Shown piece after piece: positions 36,753 to 48,700 of a stretch of DNA of 64,000 bases. Made by a program: the position numbers and the translations under genes. The stretch is from Chaunax sp. Z400 (taxonomy: Eukaryota > Chordata > Actinopteri > Lophiiformes > Chaunacidae), in assembly GCA_037577475.1 (NCBI GenBank), contig CM075192.1, positions 14,355,908 through 14,419,907 of the forward strand, given 5' to 3'. The stretch's first letter is position 1; every line of letters begins with the position of its first letter. Below the pieces are notes generated by a model that was not told the origin of the DNA, made no database searches, and saw nothing but the letters and a program-made list of their open reading frames with translations.

Positions 36753-39700
36753 CGTGCTTGTGACGTCAGGTGTTGGCGTGTACCCACAACAAGAGCACAT
36801 CCAGCCCATGGTTCCAGCCTGGGTTTACAATGACAGCCTAGTCCCAGGTAAACATTTGCACAAGAACACATCCAGTATAATATTTCAGATTTTTTATATT
36901 TGATATTTCACATTGTGTTTTGTCGAAATAAATGAAACTATACTCCAAAAAAAAATCCCAGCTTAATTGAGACTTAAGTTCTGAACCTCTTAATTATTTT
37001 TCTTTTGTTTTTCTGTTGTTTTTCTTTTAGAAATGTTCAAGAAAGTCCTTGAATTTACCATGACTCCGGCAGGAATAGACACAGCCAAGCTCTACCCAAT
37101 ACTAATGTCATCAGGTCTTCCCAGGGAAGCACTTGGGCAAATCTGGGCCTCAGCCAACCGCACAACACCTGGCATGTTGACCAAGGAAGAGCTCTACACT
37201 GTACTTGCACTAATTGGTGTGGCGCAGGTAAACACTGAAGTCGATGCAAATTATCGACTTACTTCTCTACCCCGTAGCTTCCACAGAGTCTCATCGTTAA
37301 CTCCACACTCAAATTAGGCGTAGCTGGAAATAGAGAGCAAGAGGCAGCGTTGTGAATCAGCCGAGGGCTTGTGAAGCATTGTAAGCCGAATATATGTCTG
37401 AGTCCCCATCAGCCAAGCTTGGCAGGAGGCTTCTTATCATCCTTCGCCTAGGTCTGTCACCACTACCCCTGGGATGATGCAAATCTGCAGGCAGCTCACG
37501 GAACACCGCATGCACACTGCTTCCATGTTAGGAATAATAAGACACCTTTGGTGATGTAAATCTTCAGGAGCCTTAAAACTGAGCACAACAAGGTGCATTC
37601 TCCTGTGTGGAAAAAAAAATTGAGTCTGCCTGCAACACCGGTTCTAAAGAAACTTGACTTTAATGAATGATTTGTATGCAAAACATCTTCGTTTTTTTCT
37701 TCTTCCAATAGGTTCTAAGTAGCCAGTGTGTCCTGACACCTGAGTGTCTGTAACTCTCTCAGGTGTCAGGAGACACTGTCTTTAGCTCAGTGTTTTTTTA
37801 TTGGTTTTAGACACCTGTTGAGCTCTATGGCTTAGAGCAATAAGCTATAATAGCTGCTTTGTTTTGATTTTGGTCTTTTCAGTGGATTTGATGAGAAGAA
37901 GAAAATAGAACATGTTTGTACATACAACTATATTTCTATTTTCATTTTTAAAATCTGTTTCCATTGTTTCAGAATGGCCTCCCAGCAATGAATGTGGAAA
38001 TCCTCAGTCAGTTCCCCTCTCCACCAGTGCCCAACCTACCGGCCCTGACTATGGCCATTGCCCCTGTCATGCCCCAGCACCAGCAGCCCATGATGACCAA
38101 GCCCTCAGTCTCAATGGCTGTGCCCACACCTGCACCACCAGTTATGGCTATGACACCTGCCGCACCACCTCAAGCACCCACAAACGCTAACTTCATTGCC
38201 AGTTTCCCTCCAGCACAGGTAATGATGCCTTTAGTTCTGCATTCTCCTTCCGTCATAATCATAGTTCACTTCTTAATCACTGACATGTTGACTCAGGCCA
38301 CCAAAGTGGATGACGATGACTTCCAGGACTTCCAGGAGGCTCCAAGGGCAGGAGCAGCTGACAAGGCCTTCACTGAATTCCAGGGGGAGTTGGGCGGAAG
38401 TTTCCCCACAGCCATTACATCTCAGCACCAAAACAGGTACAGTCCGATGTAAACACTGGGTCATACTGAAATAAAATTTTCAGTTAAATATTGTGTGGGA
38501 CTTGTATATAAATGAACCTCCGTTACATTCAAGCCCTTACCAAACGAGTTCACACAATGCTGATTAAGCCTATCTGTATTTCACAGTATACCAGAGTTGT
38601 TTAAATCAAAAGTTCTTCTTTCCCAGAGCTGGAGCGGCAGAATATGCTACTGGAAATAGTATGGTGGCGCCTGTGGAACTGTAAGCACTCTGCATACTGC
38701 CAGAAGGGGGAGACAATAGTAGCGCTCTTTAATTTGAATTCTAACACACATAATTTGCAATGGTTTAAAAAGCTGAAAGTTGTAGTCCCACTGATTTTCA
38801 CTGGCTGATATGATCCTGCTGACCGGCCTGTTTACATGACAAGACATATTTACAAATATATTTTCTATGGTTCGTAATATTTGTGTGTCCTTTTGCAGCT
38901 TAATTGCTTCTAGTTTTCTGAAGAAATAGTTGCAGTGTTAAGGTTCTATTAATCAGCCCTTAATGATCATTTGTAGCTGAGTGAATCTGCACAGTATTTT
39001 TTGCCTTGCATTGTCTATCTTGGAAACCATGCAGTCAGAAACACTGTCTTAATGACTTGTAATAACCTCCCCAGAATAACAATGAGTTTGGGGTCATCGC
39101 TTAATGAATTCATTTCATTGGACAGAAGATGAGCTCATTTCTTTATATCACTTTTCAAACCTATATGGAGAGGCTGTACTTTCATTGAGAAGGGGCTGAA
39201 AGGCAATTATCCGTTGAAAGATGAAGATAAAGAGAAAGGAGAACTGAAGTATCTCACATCTAAGTGGCACAGGCATTTTGTAATTCCCTCCTGTTTCTCC
39301 CCTAAAAATATACACTTCTGTTCTGTTTCAGCAATCAAAGAAGAATTCCCCACAGTCTGAGATCACTGTCTGATTAAGTGAGAGGCTGAAAAGCATATGT
39401 TGGTTTGCCAGCTTGAGCTGGCAGGCATAACTTACTGTCAGATGTCTTGCAGAGAAAGGCTTTGAGGAAACTAATATTTGCTGGAAAGCGAACTTACTGA
39501 TTTCCTTTTGTGCTTGATTCCAGCTTTTCATTAGAGCAGCTACTTTTGCAACGTGAAGTAATATTTTTATACATGTAAATACTGTATGTTTCTTGTATCT
39601 TACAGGCGCATCAGAACACAAAATGGAGGGACGTAACGCCATTTCATTTACCAGTAATAGAATGCAGGTGGACAGAAACAACATGCACTTAAAAAAAAAA

Positions 39701-42700
39701 TAGTTCAACATTTTGGGAATATGCTTGTTTGCCTTCTGGTGGGGACATATATGAAAACATTGATACCACTCTACTCTCAATATATATTTGGTAATCATGA
39801 AGCTACTGCCATCAGCATGTTAGCTTAGCTTAGCAAAAACACTGGAAACAGAGAAACAGTCAGCCACACTCAACACACAAATCTTCCTACCAGCACCTCT
39901 GAAGCTCAACAATTAACCACTTTCTAACATGTTTGATTAATTCTTACAAAAGGCAAAATGATAGTTTGTGTGTTTGTGGGGGTGCTGTGCCAGACTGTTT
40001 CTTAGCTTGAGCTAGTGACTTAAGTTTTCAATGCTTGCCTTGCAACATAACCTTCTGCAACATGTTTTTTTTTTTGCATAGATTAAACAAACAACATATT
40101 AATTAGTGAACGTTGGAGGTGCTGGAAGCTGAAGGAACTGGCTGCTGGCAGTGGCTCCATATTTGTCAGGCAGACATGAGGGACATTGTATTACAGACAT
40201 TGTATTAATCTCCTGGTCAAGCAACCAACGCGTTTTGGCTTTTGGCCTTCATCAGGGTCCCTGAATATGTCCCACCTCTTTAGCACTCTTTGCAAGTGTG
40301 ATATCTTTCTTAGCATTAACATGAACAAAGCAAACATTTTATTTTTTTAAAGTACCCTCAACTTGCATCAGCTGTAGCCACTAATTATTTGGACTTTGTG
40401 AAATGAATGGTTTTTTAACAAAAAGGGCTCTGTTACTCTCCAAACTCTTTGAGCCCAGGGCAAATGTTCAGCTCAGGTAGCTTATGGGGATTAAACTCAT
40501 TGAACCTCACGCTTCTTAATTTCTGACTATAGCGTTTGTGTCCCTGCAGTGCGCCTGCCATCCTGACCCCAGTCACTGGTTCCTCCTCCACCTCTGCCAC
40601 GTCCTCTGATAAGTACGCTGTCTTCAAGCAGCTGTCTGTGGATCAGCCTGCAGAGCCCTCAAACCCAGCCTCAGGTACCTTTTTAATCCTTCGCATAGGG
40701 TCAAGGTATGTCAGAAATATTGTGTGCTGTCCATGAAATGCTCCAGCCAGGGTAAACCATGGTAAGAAAAGTTAAAGTAGGTTAGAGAAGGAAAAATGAT
40801 ATTGAGATGTTTAAACTACCACAGCAACACAGATAATGGCACACCCTCCACTCCTCTCTGACACCATCAGCTCAGATGTCTCATAACTCAACAAATTTCA
40901 GCAGAATTCAAGGGAGGAGCTGTACAGCCTCCTTTCTCAACCTAACACAACATTGTTTATACTTTTCAGTAAGTCTACTTTAATCGTAATGAAGTGGAAA
41001 TAATTTCAACATCAAATTAAATTATTGTTCCCTCAATATTATGGAAAGCTTAATGCTTAAAGTTATTTGCACTCCATAGACCATTACACCATCTCCATTG
41101 GTTCCCTGTAAGCCTTGCTTCTACTATGGTATTCTATCTGCTGCTGGGAGGATTTTTCCTGGAACAGTTACGGCTCCATTTATGCCACAAAGGAAGCATG
41201 TCTGCACAATCAAAACAAGAACAGAATTTGTTTAGCTGGTAGCCATCCCCAGGTAACAGTGGTACAAACGGGAGTATCTGTGGAAACTCTGGTTTTGTGT
41301 TGAAGTCTGTTACCCCATCAGTGTGTATGTCCCCTTACCACTGGGACAGTGGTTCAAAACTGACATTGAGTTGGTATCTTTATGCCTCCGCCAAAGGGTA
41401 CATATAGGGTTACCCTTGTCTGTATGTTGGTACCTAACAGGGAAGAGTCTATCCACATCTCCTCAAAAAGCGCAGGACAGAATTAAATGAAATTTCTCAC
41501 ATGCTGTGTAGGGGCCCTAAAGATATGCATTTCATAATTGGTTGCTACACTTTGCTTATTTACACATTTGTATGCATATTTGAACTTCAGCAATTTTCAT
41601 GTGTGGTTCATCGACATCAGCGCAAATTGAGTTTTTCCAGTAGCGCGGCCATCTGTGTCCCTGAACACAGATTTTCTAGTTTTTGCTAGATCAGTAATAA
41701 AACCTGCATACTTAACTACTTAAGTACTTCCTCCGTCTACATAATAGTCCTGAGATCATAGTTTTTAGTTTGAACTAACATCCTTTTTGTTTCTTCATTT
41801 GGACAGTAGCCAGGCTGCAAGCAGTAACCATTTTGCTAATGCTAACGTTAACTAACGCGAGCAGCTATGAAACAGACCAGGAGCTGCAAAGAAGCCAGAA
41901 ACAAACATACACTGTCTGACTGCTAGCATTCATGATGTGGTTGTCTTTGAGACAGTGGCACAAACAAAAATACCACTTGTTAAAGCTTTGGGAGGAAAAG
42001 TTGAAAAGTTGTCTGTTTCCACTTTAATTTCTTATAGAGTCAGTGTTTTAGTCCTTGGACAGTACAGACTACAATAGCAAACTGCATTAACACTTGCTAA
42101 ATGTGTTTGTTTTTGATGTTCATGTTTTCCCTATTCTTCTTTATTTGTTCCAATCCAGATATTGGAGACAAATACAGTGTGTTCAGACAGCTTGAGCAAC
42201 CTGCTGACAAAAAAAGTCTTGGTAAGAAACTCAGCCACCCTTTATTACACATTCAAGTCTCCCTTTGTGTCTGAAAAAAAGCCCACATATTCATATTAGG
42301 ACTTGTTGCCTGGTAAGATCCCCTTGGCCTCTTCGCCAAGATACAAAGAGAACTTATTTGGCTCTGAAACGGTCCCTGCAAGCACATGTCTAAAGAACAG
42401 GAGAGACCTTCAAAAACGATATGACTTCATCCTTAGAAAATATATCTTTTGATATTTAGGTTTATGAATTTGTAGGGAAGAGATTGTTAGTAATAGACTC
42501 CCTCTAATTATTTGTTTTGTAACTTGGGTAAAGCTGTCAGGTCATTACAATACCATGTCACCATTGTTCCATGTTTACACTGTACCCTGTTTTGCAAGCC
42601 TGTTGCGTTGATACTAGTATGTTTCCCGTCCCTGTTTCATTAGAACAGTTTCTGATGGGGACAGCTCTTACAACTCCAGTAAGTCATGCTTTGCGGTGAC

Positions 42701-45700
42701 CTTTCCTTGGCATTGTCAGGCTCCATCTCCTTAATGAGCCCATTAGTTTTCCTCTTCTTCACCATACAAGCTGTGTGAAAAGATTACTTCAGGCCATGCA
42801 TATAAAATTCCACAGTGGATTGACAAACACTGGAACTCAAAAATTCATTCTGACTTTATTGTCTGTGTGGTTTATAAAAGCGACATGTTTGAAAAAATTT
42901 GCAACAAAAAGATGCTCTTACAAAATGTTTCTTCTGCTGTTTTTAAAACATATAACAAATTACTCTTTGCAACAACATTTTCTGTTTTCTGTTGAATTTT
43001 AAAATTAGGAAAATATCACATTTTTAATCACCTTGGGCAAACATCATTATGTTACTTATCTGCCCAAGTACACTGATATATTCTGCGGAACATGTTTAGC
43101 TAATATTTGCTCTACAGCAGTAAATTTAGCTTTAATATAATATAACTAATATAATAAATATGCTGTTGTGTGTTCACAGGGTATTTATCCAAACCAGTAT
43201 TTGACTCTAAAGTCAGATCTGTCTCCATCTTTTTTGACATCTCAGGAAATAATGTTTCCTGTCATATTGGGACTGTCTCAGAAAAAAATGATAACATTAA
43301 AAGTTTCATTATTTGCTTTATCATTTCCTCATTGCATGGTAATGTGTCTTTAGATGGCATAGCTTTTTTTGTGCAGTGATGTGTGCTGTTCTTTGGACAC
43401 TGCAGACCATTAACCTTGATCATTCACAATAAAACAGAAGTAATACAATTCCTTCCTTTCTTCTAGGATCATGACTGGTGTATCTGAATCTTTATTGTCT
43501 CATGTCAGGTCCCCATTATATCTCTGCTATAGTAAAATATTCTTTAATGATCTTGAATTGCTCTCTTTGGTTCACAGGGGAAGGATTTGCAGATTTCAAG
43601 TCCGTCAGCGCTGATGATGGCTTCACAGACTTTAAAACCGCAGACAGCGTCTCTCCCCTAGACCCTTCAGAACAGGCCAAGATCCTCCAACCTGCCTTTC
43701 CTTCTGCTTTCCCAAACTCTCAGTCTCTACAACATCTACCGCAGCATCAACAACCAACAGTGTCTCTTTCTCAGCCCAAAAATCCCCTCAACATGGCTGA
43801 CCTGGACCTTTTCTCTTCTATAGCTCCCTCTGCTCCTGCCCCCACTGAGACAAAAGCCAGCACATTCCCCTCGGTGCCTGTGCCACCCTCTGTAGTCCTT
43901 CTACCAGGTGGAGCCAAACCTCCAGTGGGAGGTGCAGATGATTTTGGTGACTTTGCCCTCTTTGGCTCCTCCTCTGATGTGGCTAAAGCATCAGCAGCAG
44001 GAGGAGCCGTGGAAGCGCCTCAGGACGACTTTGCAGACTTAATGGCGTTTGGCAGTTCTGGTGGGGAGCCTAAAGGTGAGAGCAGCGTGAGGGTCCAAGG
44101 GGAGTCCTCCACTCAGCAGCTGCCTCACCAGAGCTCAGACAAGTATGATGTATTCAAACAGCTGTCTCTGGAAGGAGGCCTGGCCTATGATGACACTAAA
44201 GAGAGTGGCGGTGGCTCCTTCTCTTCCCTCAAAAGTGACACAGATGACTTTGCTGACTTTCAGTCCTCTAAGTTCTGCACAGCGCTCGGGGCCTCGGAAA
44301 AGACTCTAGTGGACAAGGTGGCCGCTTTCAAACAGGCCAAGGAGGATTCTGCCTCTGTCAAGTCCCTCGACCTCCCGTCCATCGGGGGCAGCAGCATAGG
44401 AAAGGACGACTCCGAGGACGCACTCTCAGTGCAGCTAGACATGAAGCTCTCGGACATGGGCGGAGACCTGAAACATGTGATGTCTGACAGCTCTCTGGAT
44501 TTGCCGGGTCTCTCGGCCCATCAGCCCCCCGCTACAGGTGAGGAACTAGTGCGATTGCTGTGGTGAGGCCCCATCAAGTCACACACAGTATTAATTCCAA
44601 GGCCAGCAGTGGCCTTTTGCCCACTTGTGACCACAAAACAAGGGGTCAAAGGGCAAAGTAATGAGGTCCTAATTGAATTGAATATGCTCAAAAACTGATG
44701 ACACGACTTGAGTAACATATCAGATTCGATGCATCACATCTTTCATTCTACATTTCATCTTTCATTTCATCTTATTTATACATTTTTTTCCTTTATTTAT
44801 ATTATTACTTCCTTCCTCTTTTAATTTTCAAAATCCCCTCCCTTTCTCTCTTCATCTATTATTATTATTCCTATTATTATTATTATTATTGTAATGACGG
44901 TCCTGGCCCATATCTCTATTTCTATTTATTATTTACAAAGGATGATGAGTGCCTGGTTTTGATGTGTTGACATTCATTCATAGATGAGGTCTCTGGCTGC
45001 TGTCTGCATGACTCAGATAAGGTCCCTGTTTCTTGTGTCCAGACTGCAGCGGCACACATCTCGCTTACCTTCAGTGTACCCTTTGTCTCCTCAGGTTGAA
45101 CAGTGTGTTTGTGTGTGTGTGTGTTGATATGTTGTGCAGAGCAAACAGATATGTTGACTTGAAAGTGTAGGAGGATGTCATGGTGGTGATCCTCTTGTTG
45201 ATTCTTCTTTATTTCATACAACAGGCTTCAGTTTACCACAGGCATTACCTGTAAGCCATCATTCCCCTTTTTAACTCCTAATGTTTGGTTTGCACTGAAT
45301 AGATACCTTGTAATATAATTTTGATTAGCTGCAGATGAAATGTTTCCATAAATACTTTGCACACAATAACAGAAAACAGGCTGTTTTCAAATGGAGCATC
45401 AGTGAATTGTTTCACAGCAGCAGCTGAGATATTTGGCACATCATTGTTGGATGAAATGCAGTTTTCAGGTCAGAGTGTTGAATATGAGTGTGTGTTTACG
45501 TTGTATGTCCGCTATTGTATTACCATGCAGTATTTAAGACTTGCCATGCAGTATTATTTGGGTCTCTTAGGTTTGAGATGTTTCCATAACAGCTTTCCCC
45601 CCTACCTCACATCCATGAAATTGGAGTTAAGGTTTACCTGTAGCTTGTGTAGTAAAAGGGAATTGCCCTTTATCATTTCTGTAATAATCAGGTAGTTCCC

Positions 45701-48700
45701 ATGGCAGCACTCCCTTTTCCTCCCTCCAATGCCCATCATTTATTCATCAAGCATCTCACCTTTCGTGTCATGACTCATGTTTCACAGGAAATGTAAACCA
45801 AGACTGTGTGTAATCATCATCAGGTGAACGCAACACAATATTTGTGCTTTTTTTTAAAATGTTTTTGAAGGCTTAGACAATTTGAGAATGTTGAAAGAAT
45901 TTTCACCTCACAACAGTGAAACTTTTACACTCTCACGTTCACCTTTATGCACTGACAGCAATTCTTTTAAGTAATTCAACATATCAGTTAATTATTAGTT
46001 ATGCAACATGTGTACCATGTCATCTCATCCAAGGAATTCATAATTCTTCTTCCTGACTAGAAAAAATAAATGTCCCCTTTGCCTTATATCAGTTTCTGCA
46101 CAGCGGTCAAAGTTTGGTTTGACCTGAAACAGGCTCCTCTGTATTGTAAGAGTAAGATGATGTGTCCAAGCAAACAGTCCGTGGAGCTGCAGCTAAACAG
46201 TAACACTACTGATCAGACAGACAGTGCCCAACATCGTTACATTCCTTAGAAGCATTTACACAACTGTAACAGCTGCTCCTCATGTTCCCTCCATTGTCAT
46301 TTATTCAGCATTGTTGTCCTTGGAGAGACTAAATCGTTGTTAAAGTGTAGCAGGCCAAGCAGTTTGAGAACGTCACCATGCTTTCCACTGTGTTTCTAGA
46401 CATGTACGGAATCTTAAAGAGACAGTATTTCTTTTATGAAGTTCCTTTTGAATCTGGAGCACAAAAGGAATCGGATTTTCCTGATTTTTCTTCTCACGGT
46501 TATCTATGATATTTCGGCATGAATTACCTACCATGTGTGGCTCTATGGTCTGGCTCTCTGAGAACATAATGAAGTTAGTATTGCCCTTCCTGCCTTGCTT
46601 TTTGCTGCAGTGTGCCTGCTTTTTCAATTTGTGAAATTGACAAGAAAATAATACCACATATCTTTTTATGCATAACAGTATTGCAAGTTGTTTTTATCAA
46701 AGAAAAGAATGTATACATAAAGATTTAATAGTGTATTTTTATTACCGGAATATTTGCTCTTAATATGAAGGACTTCTTGATCTTGTTGTGATTTGCCAAC
46801 TATTTAAATTTAAACATTTTAGGTTAACATTCTAAGCTAAACATCGCTGCCCTGAGTGATAATGATGTGCTTTTATTTGGGGATCATATGAGTTTGTGCA
46901 CATTAGCCTGCTTTCACGAAACAATCACTGTCGCAAGAGAAAAAGGATACTGTCTCTTTAAATCTGTTCTGCATCTGTGATTGGATGTAAATTACAACCC
47001 TCTCTATGCGATGTCAGTTGTAAGGATGGCCCTCTTTGTTTCTGTAACCCTTTGAGTGCTTGAATGAACATCACGACATGTTTATACATGCTGTTTAATG
47101 CAGATGTGGTCATATCAAATTCATTTTTGCTCTAGTTTGCTATTAGAATAAACACCACAACTCTTTTATTTCAAAATTGTATAAAGACGTATAGAGATGG
47201 CAGCCTCTTAAATTGAGGCTTTTAAGTCCTCACTGCTCCTTAAGTGCAGTTTGTACAAAGTCTTTCCCAACAAGCATTTCCCCCTCAGGTCCTCAAAGGG
47301 TTAATGCTTCCTGCCTTGAAATTGTTTTTCGAATTCTCTTTCTAACCTGGCTTTTCAAACGTTCTGTATTCAAGTCTTTTCCAAAAACACCTGTTGCTTT
47401 TCATCCTGATAGTTAAACAAAGGTTCATCTCCCCAGAATTCCTGATTTTAGTCTGTGAATGTGCCTTCTCATTCTGGTTTCTGCTTCTATATCCTCGGAT
47501 TATCTTGGTTTTACCCTCTCGCTGTTTGTTTTCTTCCTTTGCTCCTGACTCTGCATGCCCTTGTATTCTAAATGACTGAAATCTAATTTTGCTGTTAGTT
47601 TGACAAACCTCTTGTAATAATAGACTTCTTTCACAGTACTTTGTGACCTTTCTCTCTTTCTCTCATGTTGTCGTAATAAATATTACTGTTGGTATTGCTG
47701 AAATGCGTACCGTCTTATTTTCTCCTTTCCTCTCTTGAGAAGCCGTAAAGTGATCTAATGACACAAGGCTTAAAGCATTAGGTCCTTGTCAATTTCACAA
47801 ATTGCTTTTTGATTCTCAGAGTTCTGTCTTGCAGAATAGGAAGGGTTCAACAAATTTGATCTGTGTGCCTGTGAATGTGTGTGAGAAGGAGACTTGAACA
47901 CTTAAGTGTTGATAAATGTGTGCAAACTGCAAAGCTCTGTCGGTTCGTATATATCATGATGAAACTGGTCGCAAACTGTGCAGTGTAAACACAGCACAGT
48001 GTAAGAAACAGAGTAGATATAGTGGCAGGAAAGATCTTTTATTCATACTGTTCAAGGTGTAGTCAGAGTAGAGGAATCACCCATGATTAAAAAACAAAAA
48101 AAGATCTCATAAATATGATTCACCTCAGACATCAAAATAAATGGTTTACCCTACGCAAGATAATTTAATATAACTCTCAAAAATGGGGGTGAGAGGATGC
48201 ATTACTCCAACATAGTAGTATTATTACTCTTACAACAATAAGAGTGTTTATATCATAATGAAGTAGACGACATCATGCATGTGCTGAATTATAATGTATG
48301 TGATTGCATGTATGTTGCAACATTTGTTTTCTCATATCTTTAAAGTGCAAAATATGATGAGGGGACTTTTTTTTACTGTACGTATGACCTCATTTTAATA
48401 GTAACTATGCACCATAGGTGATACTCCACAGAGTGATGCTTCTCTGAAATAACAAATCATTCTTCCCACTTGTCTCTAGTGGTGTCTAAGCATGTACTAT
48501 ACAGTAGGTTAGGTTTTATCATGTTTTGAAATATCTGAGATTTTTTGCCGCCATGCTAGTACAATGGTGTTGAATAGAATTTCATTTGTGGTGCTTTTGG
48601 GATTGAAAATTGCACACACAAAAAATCTGAAACACATCACACATCATGACTATGTGCAGGAAAAACCTGGATAATCTACACACTTCACTCTGGACAGTTT

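Larger units (their letters stand above)
35562..36769 (+). other. synrg intron 8
   Basis: Contains a two-copy tandem duplication at 35842-36030 and ends in a (TG)n tract directly before the exon 9 acceptor. Confidence 0.85.
38437..40549 (+). other. synrg intron 12
   Basis: A 2.1-kb intron holding the cassette-exon candidate at 38627-38680 and an interspersed repeat at about 39690-40010. A short motif at 40230-40260 (aacgcgttttggc...ccttcatcagg) resembles a piece found in several retroelements, but is too short to classify. Confidence 0.8.

Noticed and set aside
40225..40262. Motif aacgcgttttggc...ccttcatcagg as a retroelement
   Set aside because: The motif recurs in several element classes and only about 40 nt are present, so no element can be assigned.
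43180..43340. Open stretch with AG and GT borders in synrg intron 14
   Set aside because: The frame encodes a hydrophobic, AT-driven peptide (SFIICFIISS) unlike synergin, the acceptor lacks a good pyrimidine tract, and exons 14 and 15 join exactly as in human without it.
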